Shown piece after piece: positions 1 through 8,810 of a stretch of DNA of 64,000 nt. Numbering within the stretch: position 1 is the stretch's first letter; the number at the start of each line of letters is the position of its first letter. The stretch comes from JBHFEI01 sp041928815 (lineage in GTDB: Bacteria > Pseudomonadota > Alphaproteobacteria > Rhizobiales > Rhizobiaceae). The notes below the pieces were generated by a model. It did not search any database, was not told the DNA's origin, and was given only the letters and a program-made list of their open reading frames with translations. Both the position numbers and the translations under genes were made by a program. The stretch lies in the NCBI RefSeq assembly GCF_041928815.1, contig NZ_JBHFEI010000007.1:233441-297440 (forward strand), given 5' to 3'.

Positions 1-576
1 CTCCCCAACACCGCCGGCTGCCATTCCGTCGCCGAGGCCGTGCTGACGGCGAAGATGGCGCGCGACGTCTTTGCCACCGACTGGATCAAGCTCGAGGTCA
101 TCGGCCATCACGACACGCTGCAGCCGGACGTCTTCGGCCTCGTCGAGGCGGCGCGGATCCTGACGGGCGAGGGATTTCAGGTCTTCCCCTATACCACCGA
201 CGACCTCGTCGTCGCGGAGAGACTGGTCGAGGCGGGATGCGCCGTGCTGATGCCCTGGTGCGCGCCGATCGGCAGCGCCGCCGGCCCGCAGAACATCGCA
301 AGCCTCAAGGCGATGCGCGCCGCCTTTCCCGATATCCCCTTGATCGTCGATGCCGGCATCGGCCGTCCCTCCCATGCGGCGACGGTGATGGAGCTCGGCT
401 ATGACGCGGTGCTGCTCAACACGGCGGTCGCCGGCGCCGCCGATCCGGCGCGGATGGCATCTGCCTTTGCCGGCGCCATCGCCGCGGGGCGATGCGCTTT
501 CGAGGCGGGGCCGCTTGAGCCGCGCGACATGGCGGTGCCCTCGACGCCTGTCATCGGCAGGGCGGTGTTCGCATGA
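1..576 (+). CDS. thiG: Thiazole synthase ThiG, 5'-truncated by the window edge
   Basis: The open frame runs in from before base 1, leaving about the C-terminal 191 residues. ThiG builds the thiazole phosphate ring of thiamine from deoxyxylulose phosphate, dehydroglycine and ThiS-thiocarboxylate. The IKLEVIG motif (K30 of this fragment) carries the lysine that in this family forms the imine with the sugar, and the later DAGIGRPSHA and VLLNTAVA motifs belong to the phosphate-binding end of the TIM barrel. Its last 4 bases overlap the thiE start (ATGA), so the two are translationally coupled. The rest of the gene, and probably thiC, thiO, thiS and any TPP riboswitch, lie upstream of the window. 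Confidence 0.96.
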   Translation, partial: LPNTAGCHSVAEAVLTAKMARDVFATDWIKLEVIGHHDTLQPDVFGLVEAARILTGEGFQVFPYTTDDLVVAERLVEAGCAVLMPWCAPIGSAAGPQNIASLKAMRAAFPDIPLIVDAGIGRPSHAATVMELGYDAVLLNTAVAGAADPARMASAFAGAIAAGRCAFEAGPLEPRDMAVPSTPVIGRAVFA

Positions 577-1184
577 GGCTCGATCCGTTCTACCTCATCG
601 TCGACAGCGCCGACTGGATCGCGCGCCTCGTGCCGCTCGGCGTCAAGCTAGTGCAGCTGCGCATCAAGGACCGGCCGGACGACGTTCTCGCCGCCGAGAT
701 CCGCCGGGCGAAGGCGGTCTGCGCCGCGCATGGCTGCGTCCTCGTCGTCAACGACCACTGGCGGATCGCCCTCGACGAGGGTTGCGCGGCCGTCCATCTC
801 GGCCAGGAGGATCTCGCTAGCGCCGATCTCGCCGCGATCCGGGCCGCCGGCCTGAAGCTCGGCGTCAGCACCCATGACGGGGACGAACTCAGCACGGCGC
901 TGGCGGCGCGACCGGATTATGTCGCGCTCGGCCCGGTCTACCCGACGATCCTGAAGGCAATGAAGTGGCGGCCGCAGGGGCCGGAGCGGATCGGCGACTG
1001 GCGCTCGCGCATCGGCGACCTGCCGCTGGTGGCGATCGGCGGGCTGACGCCGGAAAGGCTCGACGGGGTCTTCCGCCACGGCGCCGACAGTGCCGCCGTC
1101 GTTACCGACATCACCCTGAATGGCGACCCGGAGGCCCGCACGCGCGCATGGATCGAAGGGACGGCGCCGTGGCGACGGTCCTGA
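573..1184 (+). CDS. thiE: Thiamine phosphate synthase
   Basis: This 203-residue enzyme joins hydroxymethylpyrimidine diphosphate to thiazole phosphate, giving thiamine phosphate. Visible family motifs are QLRIKD (28-33), ND (60-61), HLGQED (75-80), GVSTH (97-101), GPVYPT (120-125) and AIGG (154-157), in the order and spacing of the TIM-barrel family. Length is normal for ThiE. The ATG overlaps the thiG stop and the 3' end overlaps thiD by 16 bp if the GTG start is used, so thiG-thiE-thiD form one transcript. Confidence 0.96.
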   Translation: MRLDPFYLIVDSADWIARLVPLGVKLVQLRIKDRPDDVLAAEIRRAKAVCAAHGCVLVVNDHWRIALDEGCAAVHLGQEDLASADLAAIRAAGLKLGVSTHDGDELSTALAARPDYVALGPVYPTILKAMKWRPQGPERIGDWRSRIGDLPLVAIGGLTPERLDGVFRHGADSAAVVTDITLNGDPEARTRAWIEGTAPWRRS

Positions 1185-1903
1185 TCGTCGCCGGTTCCGA
1201 CAGTTCCGGCGGCGCCGGCATCGCCCGCGACGTCGCCACAGTGGCGAAGGCCGGCGGCGAGGCCGCTTTGGCGCTGACCGCCGTGACCGTGCAGACGCAC
1301 CGCGCCGTCGAGGCGATCGAGGCGATGCCGCCCGCTCTCGTCGCCGCGCAGATGCGCGCCGCCTTCGACAGCGGCCCGGTCGGCGCCGTCAAGATCGGCA
1401 TGCTGGCGAACGGGCCGATCCTCGTCGCGGTCGCGGACGTGCTGGCGGCCCATGCGGAGGTGCCGGTGGTGCTCGATCCGGTGCTCGCGGCCTCGGCGGG
1501 CGGCGCCCTGCTGTCGGAAGAGGCGATGATGCTGTTGCGCCAGGTTCTGCTTCCGCGCGTGACGCTGGTGACGCCGAACCTGCCGGAACTGGCGCGGCTC
1601 ACCGGAACAGCGGAGATCGCAGACGTTGAGACCGGCCGCGCGGCAGCCATGATGCTGAACCCCGCCGGCGCCGTGCTCGTCAAGGGCGGCCACGCCGCCG
1701 GCGACACGGCGGATGATCTCCTCCTGCGCCCCGGCCTGCCCGACATCGTCTTCCGCGCCGCGCGGTCCGGTGCCCGTCTGCGCGGCACGGGCTGCATGCT
1801 GTCGAGCGGCATCGCCGCCCGGCTTGCCCTCGGCGATGCGCTCGAGACGGCAATCCGCGGCGCGAAGGCACAGGTGACGGCGCGCTTCGCCGATGCCGCA
1901 TAG
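1169..1903 (+). CDS. thiD: Hydroxymethylpyrimidine/phosphomethylpyrimidine kinase
   Basis: ThiD phosphorylates HMP and then HMP-P to supply the pyrimidine half of thiamine. It has the ribokinase-like fold: AGSDSSGGAGI near the N-terminus, KIGML, LDPV, TPN, VKGGH and the anion-hole RGTGC near the C-terminus. I chose GTG 1169 because GAAGGG lies 8 bases upstream and the protein then begins directly with the VLIVAG strand (244 residues). An in-frame ATG at 1148 would add seven residues and lacks a good ribosome site. The start overlaps the end of thiE. The family normally runs to about 260 residues, so this is a slightly short member. Confidence 0.93.
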   Translation: MATVLIVAGSDSSGGAGIARDVATVAKAGGEAALALTAVTVQTHRAVEAIEAMPPALVAAQMRAAFDSGPVGAVKIGMLANGPILVAVADVLAAHAEVPVVLDPVLAASAGGALLSEEAMMLLRQVLLPRVTLVTPNLPELARLTGTAEIADVETGRAAAMMLNPAGAVLVKGGHAAGDTADDLLLRPGLPDIVFRAARSGARLRGTGCMLSSGIAARLALGDALETAIRGAKAQVTARFADAA

Positions 1904-2879
1904 GCAGGCGCCGGCAGCGGCCCGCAACGGGCCGACCGCGACGTCGCGCCGGCGACGGCATTGCCTCCTGGGATTGAGATCCGAACAATAGGCTGATTTT
2001 TCTTTCTTTTTCCCTTCATCTCTCCGGCGAGGATCGAGACCACGACAACCTCATTGGTTTGGCTGTCCGACGAAGCCCCGCCCCCCTAACAGCACCTGCG
2101 CAAGAACCAGACTCGGCGATCCGTCACCGCGAAGGAGATTGCGCGTCCCGAGCGGATGGCAGAATCGACGATGCCGGTGATCGACGTGCGGCCATCGTTC
2201 CGGCGGAGACTCCGGCACGTCACTGACGACCGACGTTCCGATTGCCGCAGAGCCCTGGTGCAATATTCGTCCGGCCAAAGGCAGCTTGCCACCGGTGCCG
2301 GATCGTCGGTCAACAGCACAGCCTCACGCAGGGTGAGTTTCTCTTCACGGGGTCCCGGCATGTTCACCGCCGCTTGCGATCCAAGAGCCGGCGGATCGCG
2401 CCTGCGGCCAGGGGTCCGCGCGGACCAGATCGTCAAGCGATGTCAGCGGGATGCCGTCGACACTCGGGAGTGCCCAGCCTGGCACGTCTGTGACACATCG
2501 GGGCGTGGTCGGTAACGGAAGAAAGCGGGTTCCTGCCAAGAAATACAGGGATATGTGCGGTTACCTCGACAAACTTAAAAAAAACGCACATTTTGCCATC
2601 AAAAAAATAAAACTGATAATGTTGCATTATCGAGACTGATTTCACAGAGGCTTTATAGCAACGTCTGTCGTCGAAATGTCCCGCCGCGCCTGGGAATGCC
2701 GGTTTCAGCCATCATCTCCGTGCGAGACCGTCACGACAGGCATCGATCAACGCGCGTTCCATCCGCGGTCTTTCTACGCCGTCCAAGATTGCCCATTTCC
2801 CGCCCTTTTCACTTGCTTGACACTTTTTTAACCCCTCAATATGGTTTTGAACCAAATGGTAAAATAACAGGGGAACCTC
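1904..2879. other. Intergenic region with no supported gene
   Basis: This stretch holds no frame that resembles a known protein on either strand. A perfect 7-bp stem with a 3-base loop at 1918-1934, just after thiD, could help end transcription but has no adjacent T run. Bases 2560-2660 are clearly AT-rich compared with the neighbourhood, and the end carries the promoter for the BMP operon. Short open frames on both strands around 2086-2520 show no motif and may be decayed coding sequence. I saw no TPP or purine riboswitch signature here. Confidence 0.6.
2817..2845 (+). promoter_or_regulatory. Sigma-70-like promoter for the BMP transporter operon
   Basis: TTGACA at 2817-2822 and TATGGT at 2840-2845 are separated by exactly 17 bases. 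The stretch is AT-rich in a GC-rich surrounding and ends 34 bases before the start codon at 2880. A strong ribosome site, AGGGGAA at 2869-2875, follows. Confidence 0.7.
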
Positions 2880-3866
2880 ATGACCAACGACCTGCTGATC
2901 TCCCGCCGGGCGGTGATCGCCTCCGGTATCGCGCTCGGTGCTGCGGCCCTTGCGCCTGCCGCCCGTGCCGCGGCACCGCTGAAGGTGGCCAGCATCCATG
3001 CATCGCCGGTGGAAAATGCCTGGAATTCCTGTCTGCACGCCGCCCTTCAGGAGGCCGCCAAGGAAGGCGTGATCGAATACGTCTTTTCCGAAGGCGTCTC
3101 CGGCACCGACTATCCCCGCGCCATGCGCGAATATGCCGAGCAGGGCAACAGGCTGATCATCGGCGAAGCCTATGCGGTCGAAAAGGAAGCCCGCCAGGTC
3201 GCCGCCGACTATCCCGATACCGCCTTCGTGCTCGGCTCGAGCGGCAATGAGGAAGGCGATAATTTCGGCGTGTTCGGTACCTGGAACCATGACGGCGCCT
3301 ATCTCGCCGGCATGCTCGCCGGCAAGATGACCAAGTCGAACATCGTCGGCTCGGTCGGCGCCATCCCGATCCCCGAGGTGAACATGCTGATCAACGCCTT
3401 CGCCGAGGGCGTCAAGGCGGTGAACCCGGACGCAAAACACCTCGTCGCCTTCATCGGCACCTTCTTCGATCCGCCGAAGGCTCGCGAGGCGGGCCTCGCC
3501 CAGATCGACGCCGGCGCCGACATTCTCTTCGGCGAGCGCATCGGCACGGCGGATGCCGCCAAGGAACGCGGCATCCGGTCGGTCGGCTCGCTGATCGACT
3601 ATACGCCGCGCTACCCCGAGACCGTCTTTGCCAACGCGCTCTGGCTGTTCCGGCCGATCCTCAACGCCGCGATCGCCGATGTCGCCGCCGGCAAGCCGGT
3701 CGGCCGCAACTACACGGCCTACGGGCTGATGAAGGACGGCGGCAGCGACATCGCCTATGTCAAGGGCGTGGCGCCGGCCGACGCCGAGGCCGCGATGGAG
3801 GCGAAGCGCGCCGAGATCAAGGCCGGCACCTTCGAGGTCACCAAGAACATGGACGAGCCGAAGTAA
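2880..3866 (+). CDS. BMP-family ABC transporter substrate-binding protein
   Basis: This 328-residue periplasmic binding protein belongs to the Bmp/Med/PnrA family, whose characterised members bind nucleosides or related bases. The N-terminus has an SRRAV twin-arginine-like motif, a hydrophobic stretch and an ARAAAP cleavage region. Later segments such as GTWNHDGAYLAGMLAGKM are typical of the family. It has its own promoter and a strong ribosome site, and it heads a run of tightly spaced genes ending at 10100. Family and context support uptake of a nucleoside-like or nitrogen heterocycle compound; the exact ligand is not visible. Confidence 0.88.
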   Translation: MTNDLLISRRAVIASGIALGAAALAPAARAAAPLKVASIHASPVENAWNSCLHAALQEAAKEGVIEYVFSEGVSGTDYPRAMREYAEQGNRLIIGEAYAVEKEARQVAADYPDTAFVLGSSGNEEGDNFGVFGTWNHDGAYLAGMLAGKMTKSNIVGSVGAIPIPEVNMLINAFAEGVKAVNPDAKHLVAFIGTFFDPPKAREAGLAQIDAGADILFGERIGTADAAKERGIRSVGSLIDYTPRYPETVFANALWLFRPILNAAIADVAAGKPVGRNYTAYGLMKDGGSDIAYVKGVAPADAEAAMEAKRAEIKAGTFEVTKNMDEPK

Positions 3867-3877
3867 ACCGGCCCCTG

Positions 3878-5290
3878 ATGCGCGCGGATGCGACGACGCT
3901 TGCCCGGGCGATCCGGGAGGGGAGCGTCACGGCCGTAGGCGTCATGCGAGCCTCCCTCGACGCCGTCGCGCGGCAGGAAGGCCTCGGCGCCGTCGCCCAT
4001 CTTGATGCCGGGATGGGGATGGCGGCTGCGCGTGCCGCCGATGCGGAGCGCATCGCCGATCCCGCCCGTTTCGGCGCGCGGCCCTTCGGCGGCGTGCCGA
4101 CGCTTGCCAAGGATCTCGGCGGTCCCTTCGCCGGCCTGCCGGTCGCGGCCGGGTCGCGGCTTCTTCACCGTTCGGGTGGCGCGGCGGAGTCCGACCTCGC
4201 CGCCCGTTTTCGCGAGGCCGGCCTGCTGCCCTTCGGGCTGACCACGACGCCGGAGTTCGGCCTGTCGCTGGCAAGCGAGCCGGCGGTCGGACCTCTCTGC
4301 CGCAATCCGCTCGATCGCTTGCGAACGGCGGGCGGCTCTTCCGGCGGTGCTGCGGCATCGGTCGCGGCCGGGATCGTCGCCATCGCCCATGCGACCGATG
4401 CCGGCGGCTCGATCCGCGTGCCCGCCGCCTGCTGCGGCCTTGTCGGGCTGAAGCCCGGACGCGGCGTAATGCCGGCCGGCCCTTCCTTCGGCAATCATCT
4501 CGGCGGTATCGCCAGCGAGCTTGCCGTCACCCGCTCGGTGCGCGACACGGCGGCCCTTTTCGACGCAGTGCGCGGGAACACGCGGGGCCCCTTCGCGGAC
4601 GCGGAGCCGCTCCCGGTCACGGATCAGCGGCTGCGCATCGGCGTCCTGTGCGAGACCGGCGCGGCCTTTCCGACCGATCCCGACCGCGCCAGTGCCGTCG
4701 AGGCGGCGGCGAAAGCGCTTGAGGCCGCCGGCCATCTGTGCTTCCCCCTCGACAGGCGGATTTTCGATGCCATGGCCGCGGCGAGTGGAAGGACGTTTGG
4801 CGACATCGTCGCCGCCAATCTGGCGTTGCTCGTTGAAACCCTGTCGCTTGACGTCGCGATCGCCGAGCCGCTGACCCAGGCCTTCGTCGCACGCGGGCAG
4901 GCGCTTCCGGCTGCCGCGCTCTGGGCGTCGCTCGATGCCGGCGTCAAGGCCGGCCGGGCACTCTGGACCCTGTTCGAAGACCTGGATGTGATCCTGACGC
5001 CGATGCTCGCCACCGCGCCGCCACCGGTCGGCTCCTTCCCGTCCGATCACGCCGACACCGACCTGCATCTCCACCGGATGGCCGCCTTCGCGCCGCTGGC
5101 CGCACTCGCCAACATTTCCGGCTTCCCGGCGATCACGCTCTCCTTCGGCGCCGATGCCGACGGCCTGCCGCTTCCCGTCCAGATGATCGCGCCGTTCGGG
5201 GGCGAATATCGGCTTCTCGCCCTTGCGGCCCGGCTCGAATCCGAGGAACGCTGGCGCCATCCCTTTCCGATCGCGGGGCTTCACGCATGA
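3878..5290 (+). CDS. Amidase signature-family hydrolase
   Basis: The 470-residue protein shows the complete amidase-signature triad: lysine K78 in TLAKDLG, the cis-serine in GGSSGG (152-157) and the nucleophile S178 in AGGSIRVPA. The spacing matches GatA-type enzymes. It hydrolyses an amide bond in the cytoplasm. It starts 11 bases after the binding-protein gene and overlaps the next ABC gene by 4 bases, so it acts with this transporter and probably cleaves the imported compound or an amide formed by the amidohydrolase at 8811. It is not an obvious GatA, since no GatB or GatC is present. Confidence 0.88.
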   Translation: MRADATTLARAIREGSVTAVGVMRASLDAVARQEGLGAVAHLDAGMGMAAARAADAERIADPARFGARPFGGVPTLAKDLGGPFAGLPVAAGSRLLHRSGGAAESDLAARFREAGLLPFGLTTTPEFGLSLASEPAVGPLCRNPLDRLRTAGGSSGGAAASVAAGIVAIAHATDAGGSIRVPAACCGLVGLKPGRGVMPAGPSFGNHLGGIASELAVTRSVRDTAALFDAVRGNTRGPFADAEPLPVTDQRLRIGVLCETGAAFPTDPDRASAVEAAAKALEAAGHLCFPLDRRIFDAMAAASGRTFGDIVAANLALLVETLSLDVAIAEPLTQAFVARGQALPAAALWASLDAGVKAGRALWTLFEDLDVILTPMLATAPPPVGSFPSDHADTDLHLHRMAAFAPLAALANISGFPAITLSFGADADGLPLPVQMIAPFGGEYRLLALAARLESEERWRHPFPIAGLHA

Positions 5291-6813
5291 CGGCACCGGT
5301 TCTGGAGATCCTCGGCGTCAGCAAGCGTTTCGGCGACACGCTCGCCAATGACGACATCTCGCTCAGCCTGGCCAAGGGCGAGATCGTCGCGCTGCTCGGC
5401 GAGAACGGCGCCGGCAAGACGACGCTGATGTCGATCCTCTTCGGCCATTACGTGCCCGATACCGGCCATATCCGCATCCATGGCGCGGAGCTGCCGCCGG
5501 GCAAGCCGCGCGCGGCGATTGGCGCCGGCGTCGGCATGGTTCACCAGCATTTTTCGCTCGCGCCCAACCTCACCGTGCTCGAAAACGTCATGACCGGCAC
5601 GGAAAGCCTGTGGAGGCTCACCTCGGGCGTTACCGCCGCACGGAAAAAACTGACCGGCATCGCCGAGCGCTTCGGCCTGAAGGTCGATCCCGATGCCCGG
5701 CTCGGCGATCTCTCGGTCGGCGAGCAGCAGCGGGTCGAAATCCTCAAGGCCCTCTACAACGAAGCCCGGATCCTGATCCTCGACGAGCCGACGGCGGTGC
5801 TGACGCAGGCCGAGGGCGCGCGGCTTTTCTCGACGCTGAAGGAGATGGCGCGACAGGGCCTGTCGCTGATCTTCATCTCGCACAAGCTCGATGAGGTGAT
5901 GGCGGCGGCCGACCGCATCGTCGTGTTGCGTGGCGGCCGCAGGGTGGCCGAACGCCGCGCCACGGAGACGAACAAGGCCGAGCTCGCCGAGCTGATGGTC
6001 GGACGGCGGGTGACGCGGCCCGTGCGCGCACCGGCAATGCCGGGTGCCGTCGTCATGGAAACGCGCGGCCTCGGCGTCCGGATCGGCGGGGTGGACCGGC
6101 TGACGGATGTCGGATTCAGACTGCGGGAGGGCGAGGTGCTCGGCATCATCGGCGTCTCCGGTAACGGCCAGGCGCCGCTGGCGCAGCTTCTCTCCGGCAC
6201 GCTTTCCCGTTCCAGCGGAGACATCCTTCTCTACGGGCAGCCGGTCGGCAATCTCAGCGTGGATGAGGTGGTCGGGGCCGGCATCGGCCGCATCCCCGAG
6301 GACCGCAACAGGGAGGGCGCGATCGGCGAGATGGCGCTCTGGGAAAATGCCGTGATGGAGCGGCTGCCCGCCTATTCCCGCCGCGGCCTTGTCGACCGCA
6401 AGGCGGCGATTGCATTCACCGACGAGATCATCGCCGGTTTTGACGTGCGCGGTGGCGGGCCGACCACGCGGACCCGGCTGCTCTCCGGCGGCAACATGCA
6501 GAAGCTGATCCTCGGGCGCAATTTGCGGCGCCATCCGCGCATCCTGATCGCTGCCCAGCCGGCGCGCGGGCTGGACGAGGGCGCGGTCGCCGCCGTGCAC
6601 CAGCGCATCCTCGACGCGCGGCGGGCCGGAACGGCGGTGCTCTTGATCTCGGAAGATCTCGACGAGGTGATCGCGCTCGCCGACCGCATCCAGGCGATCG
6701 TCGGCGGACGCCTGTCGCCGCCGGTCGATGCGGGCGCGGCCGATGCGCGGCGCCTCGGCCTGATGATGGCCGGCGACTGGAGCGGCGTCGCGGAGGTCTC
6801 CCATGCGCTTTGA
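5287..6813 (+). CDS. ABC transporter ATP-binding protein (double domain, BMP/nucleoside type)
   Basis: Two fused ATPase domains, 508 residues in all. Domain 1 has Walker A GENGAGKT (38-45), a Q-loop around Q87, signature LSVGEQQR (142-149) and Walker B ILILDEPT (162-169). Domain 2 has a degenerate Walker A (GVSGNGQAP), signature LLSGGNMQK and a changed Walker B region ending AAQPARGLD; such asymmetry is normal in this family. It energises the importer formed with the two permeases downstream. ATG overlaps the amidase stop, and its end overlaps the next gene by 11 bases. Confidence 0.92.
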   Translation: MTAPVLEILGVSKRFGDTLANDDISLSLAKGEIVALLGENGAGKTTLMSILFGHYVPDTGHIRIHGAELPPGKPRAAIGAGVGMVHQHFSLAPNLTVLENVMTGTESLWRLTSGVTAARKKLTGIAERFGLKVDPDARLGDLSVGEQQRVEILKALYNEARILILDEPTAVLTQAEGARLFSTLKEMARQGLSLIFISHKLDEVMAAADRIVVLRGGRRVAERRATETNKAELAELMVGRRVTRPVRAPAMPGAVVMETRGLGVRIGGVDRLTDVGFRLREGEVLGIIGVSGNGQAPLAQLLSGTLSRSSGDILLYGQPVGNLSVDEVVGAGIGRIPEDRNREGAIGEMALWENAVMERLPAYSRRGLVDRKAAIAFTDEIIAGFDVRGGGPTTRTRLLSGGNMQKLILGRNLRRHPRILIAAQPARGLDEGAVAAVHQRILDARRAGTAVLLISEDLDEVIALADRIQAIVGGRLSPPVDAGAADARRLGLMMAGDWSGVAEVSHAL

Positions 6814-7852
6814 ACGTCGTGAGCACCGGCCGCTCACCCTTGTCGTCGGCGCGCCGGTCGCCGCCATCGTCATCGCCCTGGCACTCGCCGGCATCCTGAT
6901 CGCCATCGCCGGCGCTCCCGTCCTTGAAGCCTACGGGCGCATCCTCACCGGCGCCTTCGGCTCGCGGCTCTCGGCGACCGAAACGCTGACGCGGGCGACG
7001 CCGCTGATCCTCACCGGCCTTGCCGCCGCCGTCGCCTTCCGCGCCCGGCTGTGGAACATCGGCGCGGAGGGGCAGTTCTATCTCGGCGCCATCGCGGTCG
7101 CCGCCGTCGGTTCCCGACTGCTCGCGGGCCTGCCGGGGCCGATCCTCATTCCCGCCCTGCTCGTCACCGGCGCTGTCGCCGGAATGGTGCTGATCCTGAT
7201 CCCGCTCTGGCTGCGCCTGCGCTTTTCCGTCGACGAGGTGGTGACGAGCCTGTTGATGAACTTCATCGCCGTGCTGATCGTCTCGATGCTGATCGACGGG
7301 GTGCTGAAGGATCCGCTCGCCTTCGGCTGGCCGCAATCGCAGTCGGTCGCGGACGCGGCGATGCTGCCGAAGCTCGTCGCCCGCTCGCGGCTGCATATCG
7401 GCCTCTTGATCGCCATCGCGCTGGCGATCCTCGTCCATCTCGTGCAGTCGCGCACGGTCTTCGGCCTGCAGTCGCGCGCCGCCGGCCTCAATCCGCAAGG
7501 CGCGGTCTTTGCCGGCGTGCCGCTCGGGCGGACGCTGGTCAAGGTCGCCTGCCTGTCGGGCGGGCTGGCGGGGCTTGCCGGCGCCATCGAGGTGATGGGC
7601 GTCAAGGGCTATGTCACCACGGATCTGTCGCCCGGCTTCGGCTATTCCGGCATCGTCGTCGCCATGCTCGCCAACCTCAACCCGATCGGCGTCGTCTTCA
7701 CCGCGCTCTTCACCGCGATCATGTTCGTCGGCGCCGACGGCATGAGCCGCGGCCTCGGCATCCCGACCTATATCGCCGATGTCACCGTCGCACTGTCGCT
7801 GCTCACCATGGTCGTGGCGCTGTTCTTCACCCAGTACAGGATCCGCCGATGA
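6803..7852 (+). CDS. ABC transporter permease (BMP/nucleoside type), subunit 1
   Basis: This 349-residue inner-membrane protein belongs to the BPD_transp_2 permease family used by BMP-type importers. It has many hydrophobic segments, the ARLWNIGAEGQFYLGA motif typical of the YufP-like subunit, and FSVDEVVTSLLMNF. It overlaps the ATPase gene by 11 bases and the second permease gene by 4. It forms the heterodimeric channel with the product of 7849-8790. Confidence 0.9.
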   Translation: MRFERREHRPLTLVVGAPVAAIVIALALAGILIAIAGAPVLEAYGRILTGAFGSRLSATETLTRATPLILTGLAAAVAFRARLWNIGAEGQFYLGAIAVAAVGSRLLAGLPGPILIPALLVTGAVAGMVLILIPLWLRLRFSVDEVVTSLLMNFIAVLIVSMLIDGVLKDPLAFGWPQSQSVADAAMLPKLVARSRLHIGLLIAIALAILVHLVQSRTVFGLQSRAAGLNPQGAVFAGVPLGRTLVKVACLSGGLAGLAGAIEVMGVKGYVTTDLSPGFGYSGIVVAMLANLNPIGVVFTALFTAIMFVGADGMSRGLGIPTYIADVTVALSLLTMVVALFFTQYRIRR

Positions 7853-8790
7853 GCGCGCTTGCCGACATCCTCGCCTCGGCGGGCCTCTGGGCGGCGATCC
7901 TGCGCATTGCCACGCCACTGATCTTCGGCACGCTCGGCGCGCTTCTCTGCGAACGGGCCGGCGTGCTCAATCTCGGCATCGAGGGCATCATGACGTTTGG
8001 CGCGATGATCGGCTGGCTCGCCGTCTTCCACGGCGCCGACCTCTGGACGGGGCTCCTCGTCGCGGCGATTGCCGGCGGCCTGTTCGGCGTGCTGCATGCG
8101 CTGCTGACGGTGACGCTCGGCCTCTCCCAGCATGTCTCGGGCCTCGGCGTCACGCTGTTTGCCTCCTCCTTCAGCTATTATGTCTTCCGTCTCGTCGTCC
8201 CCGTCGCCGGCACGCCGCCGACTGTCGAGCCGTTCCGGGCGCTCGATATCCCCGTGCTGTCGTCGCTGCCCTTCCTCGGCCCGGCCCTCTTCACCCAGAC
8301 CGCGCCGACCTATCTCGCCATCGCCGTCGCCCTCGTCACCGCCTATGTCGTCTTCCGCACGCCGGTCGGGCTGGCGATCCGCATGGTCGGGGAAAATCCG
8401 CATGCGGCGGAGGCGCAAGGGGTCAACCCGATGAAGGTGCGCTATGGCGCCGTGATTGCCGGCAGCGCGCTGATGGCGGTCGGCGGCGCGTTTCTCACGC
8501 TGTCGGCCTTCAACAGCTTCTTCCCGACCATGGTGCAGGGGCGTGGCTGGATCTGCATCGCCCTTGTCGTCTTCGCCTCCTGGCGGCCGGGCCGGGCGCT
8601 GTTCGGCGCGCTGCTCTTCGCCTTCTTCGACGCCTTCCAGCTCCGGTTGCAGACCGTGGTCGAGGGCGTGCCCTACCAGATTTTCCTGATGACGCCGTAT
8701 ATCCTCTCCATCGTCGCGCTCGCCGTCATGGCGCGGCGCGCCCGCGTGCCGCAGGCGCTGATGCAGCCCTACCGGCGCGGCGAACGCTGA
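7849..8790 (+). CDS. ABC transporter permease (BMP/nucleoside type), subunit 2
   Basis: A 313-residue inner-membrane permease of the YufQ-like type. The motif CERAGVLNLGIEGIM near residue 32 is characteristic of this second subunit, and the VGENPHAAEAQG segment near residue 180 is the cytoplasmic coupling region. I chose ATG 7849, which overlaps the previous stop as ATGA and gives the normal family length. The open frame extends far upstream but those codons are antisense-like filler inside the previous gene. Confidence 0.9.
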   Translation: MSALADILASAGLWAAILRIATPLIFGTLGALLCERAGVLNLGIEGIMTFGAMIGWLAVFHGADLWTGLLVAAIAGGLFGVLHALLTVTLGLSQHVSGLGVTLFASSFSYYVFRLVVPVAGTPPTVEPFRALDIPVLSSLPFLGPALFTQTAPTYLAIAVALVTAYVVFRTPVGLAIRMVGENPHAAEAQGVNPMKVRYGAVIAGSALMAVGGAFLTLSAFNSFFPTMVQGRGWICIALVVFASWRPGRALFGALLFAFFDAFQLRLQTVVEGVPYQIFLMTPYILSIVALAVMARRARVPQALMQPYRRGER

Positions 8791-8810
8791 ATGTCCAGAA
8801 GGAGCCCACC

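Noticed and set aside
2086..2520. Overlapping short frames possibly coding for a chorismate-lyase-like protein
   Set aside because: Only vague resemblance, split across frames, no ribosome site; not enough to call a gene or pseudogene.
2530..2880. Possible TPP or purine riboswitch before the BMP operon, because of the thiamine neighbours
   Set aside because: None of the conserved thi-box words was found; the region is explained by an ordinary promoter and ribosome site.
3755..5296. Long open frame on the minus strand opposite the amidase
   Set aside because: It is a shadow of high-GC coding sequence; the plus strand has a full amidase with catalytic residues, while this frame is Arg/Gly-rich without any motif.
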